From contig CAVYWJ010000003.1 in the NCBI GenBank assembly GCA_963772315.1, positions 2,418,001 to 2,482,000 on the forward strand: a DNA stretch of 64,000 bases. Direction: 5' to 3'. The notes below the pieces were generated by a model. That model worked only from the letters and a program-made list of their open reading frames with translations, searched no databases and was not told where the DNA came from. Of the stretch, positions 17,660 to 33,613 are shown in pieces. The stretch's first letter is position 1. Every line of letters begins with the position of its first letter. The DNA is from Haliangium sp963772315 (GTDB lineage: Bacteria; Myxococcota_A; Polyangia; Haliangiales; Haliangiaceae). The translations under genes and the position numbers were made by a program.

Positions 17660-18727
17660 TCAGAGGACGTGGGTGCCGAGGTGGGGGAAGACCTTGGACA
17701 CCTTGGCCATGAGGTAGTCGCCGTACGTGCCGTCGAAGACGTGGACGCTTGCGCCGTCCCACCGGTGCTGGCGATCGCGCTCGACCAGGGCATCATCGAT
17801 TCCGCGCTGGGGGAGGGGGCGGACCTCGGCGGCGAAGTCGGGGTCGAAGAAGAGAGGGAAGGAGAGGCGATCGTGGCCGCTGAGGTTGCGCACGCGGTGA
17901 GGCGTGGAACGGAACCAACCGCCGGACAGGCGGTCGAGCATGTCGCCGATGTTGCAGACCAGCGTCCCTGGCAGCGGTGGGGCGTCGACCCAGCCGCGCG
18001 GGGATTTGACCTGGAGGCCGCCCTGCTCGTCCTGGGCGAGCAGGGTCAACAGGCCGTAGTCGGTGTGCTCGCCGACGCCCCAGGCGTCGGACGGATGGTC
18101 AGAGATGGGCGCGCTGGTGGCAGGCGGGCCGGGCTTGTGCGTGGCTGGATAGTGGAAGATGCGGAAGAGGACGGTGGGGTCGGCGGTGTAGTGGCGGGCG
18201 AAGTAGTAGTCGTCGAGGGACAGACTCAGCGCAACGCCTTCCATGAGGGCATGGGCTGCGCGCGTGGCAGCGGCCATGTAGTCGAGCACGGCGGCACGAA
18301 GCTCGGGGACCTGTGACGGCCAGAGGTTGGCGCCGTGCAAGGGCCAGCCGGCGCGCACGCGCGGATGATCGGGCGGGAGCTCGGTGCCGAGGTAGAGGCC
18401 CTCCTTGATGTCGGGCTTGCCCGAGGTGAGCTCGCCGCCGATCGGGAAATAGCCGCGCCAGGCACGGCCGCCACGCGTCATCTCGATCTGCATCCTGTCC
18501 GCGAGGGGCAGGGCGAAGAAGCGGCGGCTGGTAGCTTCGAGACGCTGCAGGATCTCGGAGGAGATGCCGTGGCCCGTGACGTAGAAGAAGCCGCTGTCGC
18601 GACAGGCAGCCTCGATGAGACGCGCGACGGCCGCGCGGTCAGCGCTGCGGGCGCGGTCGAAGAGCGGGGCCATGTCGATGACGGGCAGGGCAGGGGCGGC
18701 GATTGCCGGGGTAGATGAGTCGGACAT
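17660..18727 (-). CDS. 2-oxoglutarate/Fe(II)-dependent oxygenase (isopenicillin-N-synthase family)
   Basis: A 355-residue oxygenase with the N-terminal DIOX_N pattern (LPVIDMAPLFDRARSADRAA, GFFYVTGHGIS, FFALPLADRMQ) and the C-terminal double-stranded beta-helix core. Iron ligands are His and Asp in GEHTDYGLLTLL (~219-221) and His in STPHRVRNLSG (~271). The 2-oxoglutarate-binding Arg-x-Ser is DRLSFPLFFDP. Such enzymes hydroxylate, desaturate or cyclise small molecules, and the substrate here is unknown. ATG 18727 (MSDSSTPAIAAPALPVIDM) is favoured over earlier in-frame codons that add only ~24 residues. It is divergent from an AraC-type regulator 100 bp away, which is a likely controller. Confidence 0.93.
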   Translation of the reverse strand: MSDSSTPAIAAPALPVIDMAPLFDRARSADRAAVARLIEAACRDSGFFYVTGHGISSEILQRLEATSRRFFALPLADRMQIEMTRGGRAWRGYFPIGGELTSGKPDIKEGLYLGTELPPDHPRVRAGWPLHGANLWPSQVPELRAAVLDYMAAATRAAHALMEGVALSLSLDDYYFARHYTADPTVLFRIFHYPATHKPGPPATSAPISDHPSDAWGVGEHTDYGLLTLLAQDEQGGLQVKSPRGWVDAPPLPGTLVCNIGDMLDRLSGGWFRSTPHRVRNLSGHDRLSFPLFFDPDFAAEVRPLPQRGIDDALVERDRQHRWDGASVHVFDGTYGDYLMAKVSKVFPHLGTHVL

Positions 18728-18827
18728 GGCGGATCCTGAAGCGGGGGCTGTGCAGGGCGACGATACACCGAGCGCCGGGTTCGAAGGCTCACTTGTCACG
18801 AGGGGCGGCGCGGGTTACTACCCTTTC

Positions 18828-19688
18828 ATGAGCCGAGAAACGCGCGTGCGAGCCGACGATGCCCATGACTGGGCCGGGCCCGTGAGCGTGGCGCAGCGCT
18901 CACTGGTGGCGCATCGGTCAGTGCGGGAAGCGGTCACGCACGATTACGTCGCGCTTGCGTTCTACACCGCTGGCAGCGCGACCGTCGAGCAGCGCGGGGC
19001 ATGGAGCCTGCGGCCGGGGGATATGATGCTCGTGCCGGCAGGGGAGCCGCATCGGCTCGTGGCTGCCAGCGATGTCGAGCTCTGGGGGCTCGGGTTCTGC
19101 CCGGTGTGCTTCCTGGCGGATGGAAGCGAGATGCTGCTGGAGCCGTTCGAGCGGGTCAGGTATGGGGCGTCGGCCGTGGTCACGATCCCCGAGGAACGAC
19201 GGGGGTTCCTGGAGAGTCTGTTCCGCGAGCTGAGCCGCGAGGCGGAGAGTGGACAGGAACCGGGGGCGCTGGCGGTGCAAAAGAGCCTGATCACGCTGAT
19301 CGTCGCAGAGGCGTCGCGGGCGGGGGCATGGCACGCGCACGGCAGCGCCGGCAATGGGCTGGTCGCGGACGCGCTCGGGTTCATCGAGCGTCGCTGTCTC
19401 GAGCCGATTTCGCTGCGGGATGTGGCCGCGGCCGTGGCGCGATCGCCTGCGTATCTGACGACCGCGGTGAAGCGCGCGACTGGACGCTCGGTGCAGGCTT
19501 GGATCATCGCGGGCCGGCTGAGCGAGGCGCGGCGGCGACTCGTACACTCGGACGAAGCGATCGAGGTGATCGCCGAGCGCGTGGGCTACGCGGATGCGAC
19601 GCACTTCATCCGCATGTTCCGACGCATGCACGGCGCGACACCGGCCGCGTGGCGAACGAGTCGTCGGGCGGGCGCCGCGAAGCCCTGA
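18828..19688 (+). CDS. AraC-family transcriptional regulator
   Basis: A 286-residue protein. Residues ~30-130 are a cupin-type AraC sensor domain (YTAGSATVEQRGAWSLRPGDMMLVPAGEPHRL). Residues ~185-280 hold two helix-turn-helix motifs (ISLRDVAAAVARSPAYLTTAVKRATG and EAIEVIAERVGYADATHFIRMFRR), the second with the family signature GYADATHFIRMFRRMHGATPAAW. It probably binds a small ligand and regulates the divergent 2-oxoglutarate oxygenase, though this is inferred from position only. The 100-bp gap between the two starts would contain the operators. The ATG at 18828 is followed by SRETRVRADDAHDW. Confidence 0.93.
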   Translation: MSRETRVRADDAHDWAGPVSVAQRSLVAHRSVREAVTHDYVALAFYTAGSATVEQRGAWSLRPGDMMLVPAGEPHRLVAASDVELWGLGFCPVCFLADGSEMLLEPFERVRYGASAVVTIPEERRGFLESLFRELSREAESGQEPGALAVQKSLITLIVAEASRAGAWHAHGSAGNGLVADALGFIERRCLEPISLRDVAAAVARSPAYLTTAVKRATGRSVQAWIIAGRLSEARRRLVHSDEAIEVIAERVGYADATHFIRMFRRMHGATPAAWRTSRRAGAAKP

Positions 19689-19713
19689 GATCACGGCTTG
19701 GCCGAGCGGGCCA

Positions 19714-20749
19714 TCAATGCGGGGTCGCGGTGGCGAGCTCCATGGTGAGCGCGTGATTGAGCATGGAGGCCGCGAGCGCGCCGGCCGCGGCGGCGACGAG
19801 CGCGCCCTGGAACATGGTCGTGGAGTCGCCGGCGGCGTAGATGCCGGGCACCGAGGTCTGGCCTTGCTGGTCGACTTGCACGAACCCCTGCGCGTCGAGC
19901 GCCAGGCCCAGCGAGGCGACGAGCGGTGTCTGGCGCTGCGGCGGGCGCACGAAGAGGAACTCGCGCGCGACCTCGGCGCCGCCCGCGAGCCTCGACCGCG
20001 GCGAGCTGGCCGTCTCGCGCGCGAAGACTGACCACGGGGCGCTCCTCGATGCGGATGCGGGCGCGCACCAGGTCGTCGGCCACCTGGGCGGGAACGACAA
20101 ACTGGCCGCTGGTGAAGACCACGACGTCGTCGCTCCAGCCGGTGAGGAAGGGAGCCCACGACAGCCACTCCGTCGCGGACGCGATGTACCCGAAGGCGCG
20201 GCCGCGTATCTCCCAGCCGTGGCAGTACGGGCACTGGAAGATGCTCTTGCCCCAGAGCTCGCGATATCCAGGCAGCGCGGGCAGCTCGTCGATCATGCCG
20301 GTGCACAGGACGACGCGCCGGGCCTCGACCGCGCCCGCAGCCGTGCGCACGTGGAAGCTCGCGCCGGCACGCTCGATGGCCTCGACGCGTGCGTCCCGGA
20401 CCTCGACGTCGTAGGGCTGGAGCTGTTCACGCCCGATGCGACGGAACTCGGCCGGCGGCGTGCCATCGCGGGTGACGAAGCCGTGGATCTCGGCGGCAGC
20501 GGCGTTGCGAGGCGGGCCCGCATCGAAGAGCACGACGCGCTTGCAGGCGCGACCAAGAAGCAGCGCGGCGCTGAGGCCGGCGGGGCCACCGCCCACGATG
20601 GCAATGTCGAAAGGCATGCTGTCTCTCCTCGGCAGAATGGAGGAGGAGCGCACCGGCGCGGTGCACGCCGGAAGCACGGACGAGAGCGTGAGCGAGAGCG
20701 CGAAGCTCGCGCTCGCTTCGAGCCAGTCTCTCCGGGTGAGTCGGTCCAT
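19714..20749 (-). CDS. Thioredoxin-reductase-like FAD/NAD(P) oxidoreductase with Tat-like leader (frameshift)
   Basis: Corrected length 344 residues. FAD Rossmann motif DIAIVGGGPAGLSAALLLGR, NADPH region and C-terminal FAD motif VPGIYAAGDSTTMFQGAL match the TrxB-like pyridine nucleotide-disulfide reductases. The redox-active segment is CPYCHG, a CxxC in the usual place. The frame breaks at 19987-19993, where the coding strand reads GAGGCTC and GAGCTC would restore it. Two starts have good RBSs: ATG 20617 (MPFDIAIVGGG, preceded by GAGGAG) and ATG 20749 (preceded by AAGGAG). The longer form adds a 44-residue leader with a twin-arginine motif (TRRDWLEA), a hydrophobic stretch and a possible lipobox (LPAC). 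I report the longer form. A cytoplasmic short form is equally possible. Confidence 0.82.
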
Positions 20750-20877
20750 GGGCGCTCCTTCACGTGCTCATGAAGTAGCGCGTCCGGGCCAGGGGACGGT
20801 AGAGCGTGGCTTTCGCTCCGGTCGGCGGTTCTTTCGCAACGACGCGCACCACCGGGCCGGCGGCAGCGCGCGTCACG

Positions 20878-21828
20878 CTAGCGGCGCCTGGCGCTCATCG
20901 GGATCACCCGGGGCATGCGGCCGGGCAGCACTTCGAGCTGGCGCGTCGGCTGGGTCGAGGCCGGATCGCCGTCGTCGTCGTCATCATCGTCGTCGCTGTC
21001 GTTGGCCGGGAAGCTCACGCCGGGCAGCGTCTTCTCGTCGTCGTCGTCATCGTCGAGGAGATCGTCGGGCTCGTCGTCGGGCCTGCTAGTGGGCAGGATG
21101 GGCTCGTCGGGCTGGATGGGGGGCACGTTGCTGGTCGTGCGCCGGCCGGCCACGCGGATCGCGACGTCGATGCGGGTCATGATGTCGTTCACGACCGGAT
21201 CATCGATGCTCAGGGTGTCGATCAGGGTGCGCAGCGTGTTGACCATGCGCACCCAGGCCACGCGCGTGCGCGCCAGGGTAGGCCGGCGGGGCGGCCCGCT
21301 CTGGCCACGCGCGTGGGACAGCTTGCCGAGATCCAGCGCGACCGCCATCCAGGCGCGCACGTGCTCGAGCAGGTTCCCGAACCGGGTGGGAATGGCCGCC
21401 AGCGCGGCCTCGTGCTCGGGCCGCAGGCGCGCGCCCAGGAGCTGGGCATAGCCCGCGGTCTGGGCGTAGCTGAGGTTGAGCACGCTCAAGCCCTCGGGGA
21501 ACAGCAGGGTGTCGAGATCGATGAACTGCTGCGCCTCGACCTCGGTCGGCGCCAGCAAGGCCTGGCTGCGCAGGTTGTAATGAATGGCCCGGGCAAAGTC
21601 GTCGTGCTCGATGCTGAGCTCGCCCTGCTGCTCTCCGACCACCGACAGCCGGGCCCCGTTCCCACTGCCCTGGATGTCGAGCACGCCCTGATGCGCTTGC
21701 TCGATATGAGTCAGGTACGCAGCCAGGGCCGGATATGCAATCAGTGCCAGGTGATCTGCATGCGTGGGGTCGATCCAGGTGCTGCTCAGATTGAGCATTT
21801 CTGTGGTCGTCAGATTGATCAAAGACAT
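20878..21828 (-). CDS. Hypothetical protein with acidic C-terminal tail
   Basis: A 316-residue protein starting at ATG 21828 behind a strong AAGGAG. Residues 1-215 are mostly helical (LALIAYPALAAYLTHIEQAHQ, FGNLLEHVRAWMAVALDLGKL, VAWVRMVNTLRTLIDTLSI). The last 100 residues are disordered and very acidic, with long Asp runs (DDLLDDDDDDE, NDSDDDDDDDD) ending in a basic RMPRVIPMSARRR. No signal peptide and no recognised family. The acidic tail could mediate binding to a basic partner. It is followed on the same strand by the thioredoxin-reductase-like gene with a 128-bp gap. Confidence 0.78.
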   Translation of the reverse strand: MSLINLTTTEMLNLSSTWIDPTHADHLALIAYPALAAYLTHIEQAHQGVLDIQGSGNGARLSVVGEQQGELSIEHDDFARAIHYNLRSQALLAPTEVEAQQFIDLDTLLFPEGLSVLNLSYAQTAGYAQLLGARLRPEHEAALAAIPTRFGNLLEHVRAWMAVALDLGKLSHARGQSGPPRRPTLARTRVAWVRMVNTLRTLIDTLSIDDPVVNDIMTRIDVAIRVAGRRTTSNVPPIQPDEPILPTSRPDDEPDDLLDDDDDDEKTLPGVSFPANDSDDDDDDDDGDPASTQPTRQLEVLPGRMPRVIPMSARRR

Positions 21829-22649
21829 TCATCCACTCCTTGTTGCCGCCCGTGGCAGGGGCAAACCGTGGCCGCGCTAATGTGCACTCGGTATGCCAGG
21901 GGCGATTCTGTCGCCTGTGGCACCGATGATGATACGAAGGCGACGCCAAACACCCTTTCCGAGATGAAATAGGGTGTGGATAAGTCGAATTTCGGGCGTC
22001 GGGCCGAGTCTCCGACGGTATCTCCGACGGTATCTCCGACGGTATCTCCAGGAATGTCGGAAACCCAGTCATCCCGGCCAGTTGCCGGCGTTTCTCGGTA
22101 TCTCCGACGGTGCGGTCGTCAGGATCTCCGACGGTACGCCGACGGTATCTCCGACGGTACGGCCGGACGATGCCCGGACGACGCCCGAAAGCCGGCCCGA
22201 CGGCTGTCTACCGGGAGCCGGACGGGCCGGGGGCAAGCAGCGCCCGGAAGCACTCAATCCAAGCATCTCGCATACTTGCGCCAGGGACCCAGATGCTGGA
22301 TTCGACGCTGGCCCGATGCTGGACGTTACGCTGGACGCGACGCCGGGGCGTCCTGCGGGCGCGTCCCGGCCCTGGACGCCTCGAACCAGCGCGGATCGCG
22401 CCCGGCCGCAGCGGGAGCCGCGTCGATCTGGCGTAGCCCGGCAGTGCGGCTGGACTGCACCCGCTGGCCTGGTCTTACCCTGACCTGCACCAGCCTGGGA
22501 TTCGAGTATGCTGTGCTGCCATCGCCACTGCATCGGCTCCTTCCCTGGCAGCGCTCGCGACGCTGCCGTTCGCGGCGCAGCTCCGCGTCATCGAGCGCGA
22601 GCTCGACAGCGGGCGTGCGCCCGATGCGCTGCTCCGGGCCCTGGCCGGG
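21829..22649. other. Non-coding stretch with 12-bp tandem repeats
   Basis: Between the acidic hypothetical gene (minus) and the giant ATPase gene (plus). I see no convincing gene. It holds an array of the 12-mer TCTCCGACGGTA (three contiguous copies at 22009-22044 and scattered copies to about 22160). The reading frame of the downstream gene is open back to 22437, so part of this stretch (22437-22649) may encode its N-terminus. Confidence 0.7.
22009..22160 (+). repeat. 12-bp direct repeat TCTCCGACGGTA, about seven copies
   Basis: Three perfect head-to-tail copies occupy 22009-22044. Degenerate or partial copies follow at about 22098-22160 with irregular spacing. Each copy translates in one frame as Ser-Pro-Thr-Val, but the flanking open frame looks random. 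It is probably a minisatellite. Confidence 0.8.
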
Positions 22650-30281
<7,632 letters not shown>

Positions 30282-30290
30282 ACGCCTGCA

Positions 30291-30491
30291 TCACCGGCCG
30301 CGATCGACCAGTGCGATGCTCGGCTCCGGCTCCGCGGCTGCCTCCCTGGCCACGCTCGTGGTCTGCATGGCGCTGGTGAAGACCGAGATGTAGAAGGCCA
30401 TGAGCCCTGCGCCTGCGGTGGCCACCATGAGATCGCGCACGAGATGGCTGCGCTGGCGAACGGCGACGGTCGTGAGTCGATGTACGTGCAT
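30291..30491 (-). CDS. Small single-pass membrane protein
   Basis: A 66-residue protein starting at ATG 30491 (MHVHRLTTVAVRQRSHLVRD), preceded by an excellent GAGGAGG Shine-Dalgarno. The basic N-terminus is followed by one hydrophobic segment (LMVATAGAGLMAFYISVFTSAM) and a short acidic tail (EAAAEPEPSIALVDRGR). The orientation is probably N-in. The gene is convergent with the giant ATPase gene, with only 9 bp between the two stop codons. No family recognised. The strong RBS and base composition support it as real. Confidence 0.7.
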   Translation of the reverse strand: MHVHRLTTVAVRQRSHLVRDLMVATAGAGLMAFYISVFTSAMQTTSVAREAAAEPEPSIALVDRGR

Positions 30492-30774
30492 GGTTCCTCC
30501 TCGAGATGAAACAGCAGTGGCCACCACCGGCGAGCCTGGATACGGCCTCGCGGTGCGGGCAAGTGGGCGACAGCGCGCCCTCCCCCTGCTGATGGGCTGG
30601 AGCGCGTCTCGCTCCCCGTGTCATGTCAACAGCCGGGAGGGGTGGCGGATTTCCCAAAAGTGCGGGCCGAGACAGTTTTTTCCGACCCTGGCGAGATCGT
30701 CTGTATCCGCTCGCTTATGTGGATGCGGGCCAGGACGGCCACATTGCACGCAATCGGCGGAGCGCCGTCGGCGA

Positions 30775-31506
30775 TCAGAGCAGCACGAGGCCGCGGCGCA
30801 GGGCCTCGACCACGGCCTCGGTGCGGGTGCTGGCGCCGAGCTTGGACAGGATGCTGTTCACGTGGAACTTGGCGGTGTGCTCGCTGATGGCCAGCACGTC
30901 GGCGATGCGCCGGTTGGACAGGCCCTGGACCAAAAGCTCGATCACCTGGCGCTCACGCGCAGTGAGGGCATCGAGGCCAGGCTCGTTGCCCGGGCGAGAC
31001 GCCCGGCCAGGGCTGGCATCGAGAACATCGTGGCCGGCGTCGTCGGATCCGGGCCTGTCGATGTCCGACTCCAGCGCCTGATCGGCGCCGGCCCGGTGTC
31101 CGGACGTGGTGTCCGTGAGGCCCGCGGCCAGGGCCGCGTCGAGCACCACGAAGCCATGGCGGACGGCGGCCAGGGCTGCGGCCAGGCCCTCGCCCAGGCG
31201 GTCGCGCAGCACCACGCCGCCCGCCCCGGCATCCAGGGCCGGTCCGGCAAACGAGGCGCTCGGCACGACCGCGAGCACGGGTATGTCCACGGAGTCGAAC
31301 TGGGCCAGATGGCCGAGAACCTGGTCGAGATTGGCGCCGGTGTCCCACAGGGCGACGTCGGCCTGGTCGAGATCATCGACGATGCGGCCGCTGCCCAGCT
31401 CGGGCTCGATGATGCTGGCCAGGCCCGCGCGCACCAGCGGATCCCCAGACACGATGGCCACGTGCAGCGGTGCGGAAGCTGGCGCGAGCGTGGGATTGCG
31501 CGACAT
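30775..31506 (-). CDS. LuxR-type response regulator
   Basis: A 243-residue protein. Residues ~13-125 look like a response-regulator receiver (VAIVSGDPLVRAGLASII...ADVALWDTGAN...DIPVLAVVPSAS...AGAGGVVLRD). The Asp in LWDTG is the likely phosphoacceptor, although the N-terminal acidic pair is reduced to a single Asp (SGDPL), so it may be an atypical receiver. After a ~40-residue linker, the C-terminal LuxR/GerE HTH is unmistakable (LTARERQVIELLVQGLSNRRIADVLAISEHTAKFHVNSILSKLG). No kinase gene is adjacent. It probably binds DNA as a dimer. Confidence 0.92.
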   Translation of the reverse strand: MSRNPTLAPASAPLHVAIVSGDPLVRAGLASIIEPELGSGRIVDDLDQADVALWDTGANLDQVLGHLAQFDSVDIPVLAVVPSASFAGPALDAGAGGVVLRDRLGEGLAAALAAVRHGFVVLDAALAAGLTDTTSGHRAGADQALESDIDRPGSDDAGHDVLDASPGRASRPGNEPGLDALTARERQVIELLVQGLSNRRIADVLAISEHTAKFHVNSILSKLGASTRTEAVVEALRRGLVLL

Positions 31507-31786
31507 CCGCCCTGCACTATGGCGCGACCGCAGGAGCCGTCAAGACGCAGCGCGTTGCCCCCGGTCGGGCAGGTGCGCAGGCACCGAATCGCACCATGCC
31601 CTCATCGATGAGGCCGGCGCTTCGTGCGGGCGCGCCGCCGGCTATCCACCGCCTGGCCGCGACCTGTCCTTTCAGGGAGGCACGCGGCTCGACAAAGCCT
31701 GCGCCGGCCTGCCCGGATGCCGGATGCGCGGGTCCGGCGCATTGCTTAGCTTGAGCCTGGAAGACAACAGCTCTTGGAGAACAGCA

Positions 31787-32674
31787 ATGAATGCAGTCGA
31801 ATGGAGTAACTCCCTGGCCCAGGTGGTGGAGCACGTTGCGCCCTCGGTGGTGCGTGTGGAGCCCAAGCGTGGGCGCAGCGGCTCGGGCACGGTGTGGTCG
31901 GCCGATGGCCTGATCCTGACCACCGCGCATCGCGTCGATGCCGAGAGCGCGGTCGTGGTCGGGCTGGAGGATGGATCGAGCCACGAGGCCAGCGTGGTCG
32001 GCGTGGATCCGGGCACGGATCTGGCGCTCCTGCGCGTGCAAGGTGCTGTGCTGCAGCCGCTCGCGTTCGCGAACGGGGACTCGGCCAGGGTCGGGCATCT
32101 GGCCGTGGCGCTGGGCCGTCCCGGTCGCGGCATCCGCGCCTCGTTGCGGATGATCGGCGTGATCGGCGCCGACGTGCGCACTGCCACGGGCGGCCGGCTG
32201 GAGCGCTACATCGAGAGCGATCGCGCCATCCCGCGCGGCTTCTCGGGCGGTCCGCTGGTGGATCTGGAGGGGCGCGCCATCGGCATCGATACCAGCGGCC
32301 TGATCCGTGGCGCCGACCTGGCCATCCCGCGCGAGACCATCGAGCGGGTGGTGCGCGACCTCCTCGAGCACGGCAGCGTGCGCCGCGGGTATCTGGGCGT
32401 GGGCGCGTATCCGGTGCGCCTGACCGCGGCCGTGGCGCAGCAGGTCGGTCGCGATCGCGGGGCCCTGATCGTGGCCGTGGAGGAGAGCGGCCCGGCCGCA
32501 GCCGCCGGTTTCTTGCAGGGCGACGTGATCCTGGAGATCGAAGGTGCACCCGTGACCGGACCAGGCGAGCTGCGCGCCGTGCTCTACGATCGCCAGGACC
32601 AGGAGATCACCGCCCGTGTCGTGCGCGCCGGTGCGCTGAAGGAGCTCAAGGTGAAGGTGGGCACACACGGCTAG
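31787..32674 (+). CDS. HtrA/Deg-like trypsin-fold protease with PDZ domain, no signal peptide
   Basis: A 295-residue protein. The chymotrypsin-fold triad is visible as His48 (TTAHRVDAE), Asp78 (PGTDLALL) and Ser153 (PRGFSGGPLV). A PDZ domain spans about 205-290 (GYLGVGAYPVRL...GALIVAVEESGPAAAAGFLQGDVILEI). HtrA proteins degrade or chaperone misfolded periplasmic proteins. This one begins MNAVEWSNSLAQVVEHVAPSV with no signal peptide or transmembrane segment, which suggests a cytoplasmic location or a missed upstream exporting sequence. It is preceded by a weak GGAG RBS. The downstream genes (DUF1641, SQR) are 180 bp away, so common regulation is possible but unproven. Confidence 0.9.
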   Translation: MNAVEWSNSLAQVVEHVAPSVVRVEPKRGRSGSGTVWSADGLILTTAHRVDAESAVVVGLEDGSSHEASVVGVDPGTDLALLRVQGAVLQPLAFANGDSARVGHLAVALGRPGRGIRASLRMIGVIGADVRTATGGRLERYIESDRAIPRGFSGGPLVDLEGRAIGIDTSGLIRGADLAIPRETIERVVRDLLEHGSVRRGYLGVGAYPVRLTAAVAQQVGRDRGALIVAVEESGPAAAAGFLQGDVILEIEGAPVTGPGELRAVLYDRQDQEITARVVRAGALKELKVKVGTHG

Positions 32675-32857
32675 CGTCCGAGCAAACGCGCAATCCTTGC
32701 GCTCTTCAGCGTGAGCCGCGCCTGGTTTGCGTGCATCGGGCGGCCGCGCGCGTGCCCATCACGGATTTACAGGGGATCGGGCGCAAGTGGTGCGCCTGCG
32801 CAGTTGGCGCGCGCCTTGCTGGCTCTCCGGGCCAATCTCGTGAATGGAGGCACTGCC

Positions 32858-33613
32858 ATGGCGGACGCAAACACCGCTGTATCGCTGCAAGACGTATCGT
32901 CGCGGCTCGAACGTATCGAGGGCTCGCTGGCGCGGCTGGAGGGGCTGCTCGCCCGGGCGCCCGTCAACGTGACCACGCTGGCCGAGCGAGCCACGGCCGG
33001 CGTGGCCATGGCCGTCGACATGCTCGACGAGTGGGCCAGGCGCGCGACCGCGGGCGGACCCGCGGGCGCAGTCGATCTCGACCAGCGCGTCCAGCGCGCG
33101 CTCCATCTCGTCCAGCGGCTCACCGAGCCCGGGGTGGCCGGCGCGCTCGAGGTCGTGCTGGATCACGCCGATCGCATACAGGCCCTGGTCGTGCAGCTCG
33201 ACGCGCTGCCCGGCGCCATTGCCACGGTCATGGACACCGTGGACGACTTCCTGCGCGCAGCTGCCGGCAAGGGGCTCGATGTCGACGCCGTGGTGCGCGG
33301 TGGCGCGGTGGCGCTCGAGCGCGTCGCCCGGCTGGTGCAGTCGCCAGCGTTTCAGGAGGTGCTGGACTCGGGCATCCTGGAGACGGACGTGGTGCGCCTC
33401 CTCGGCCAGGTGGGCCGGGCGCTGAGCGCGGCGCGTGACGAGCGCGAGGGCCGCGCCGGTCTGATGGCGCTGTGGCGGGCCACCCGCGACCCGGACGTGC
33501 AGCGCAGCATCGACTTCAGCCTGCGCTTCCTGCGCCATCTCGGCGGTCGTATCGACCAATCCAGCGCAGCGGCTCTGCAGCCAGCCAGCGCCAAGGAGCT
33601 TTCGCATGTCTGA
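32858..33613 (+). CDS. DUF1641 domain protein, partner of sulfide:quinone oxidoreductase
   Basis: A 251-residue soluble helical protein. The N-terminus is a short coiled coil (LQDVSSRLERIEGSLARLEGLL). The middle region (LDQRVQRALHLVQRLTEPGVAGALEVVLDHADRIQALVV) and the C-terminal block (GLMALWRATRDPDVQRSIDFSLRFLRHLG) match what I recall of DUF1641, a small family often encoded beside sulfide:quinone oxidoreductase-type flavoproteins. A good RBS (TGGAGG) precedes ATG 32858. Its last 8 bp overlap the next gene, so the two are co-translated. It probably forms a complex with, or regulates, the flavoprotein. Confidence 0.85.
   Translation: MADANTAVSLQDVSSRLERIEGSLARLEGLLARAPVNVTTLAERATAGVAMAVDMLDEWARRATAGGPAGAVDLDQRVQRALHLVQRLTEPGVAGALEVVLDHADRIQALVVQLDALPGAIATVMDTVDDFLRAAAGKGLDVDAVVRGGAVALERVARLVQSPAFQEVLDSGILETDVVRLLGQVGRALSAARDEREGRAGLMALWRATRDPDVQRSIDFSLRFLRHLGGRIDQSSAAALQPASAKELSHV

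Noticed and set aside
22009..22160. Possible CRISPR array at the 12-bp repeats
   Set aside because: The repeats are contiguous or irregularly spaced, with no spacers of equal length and no cas genes.
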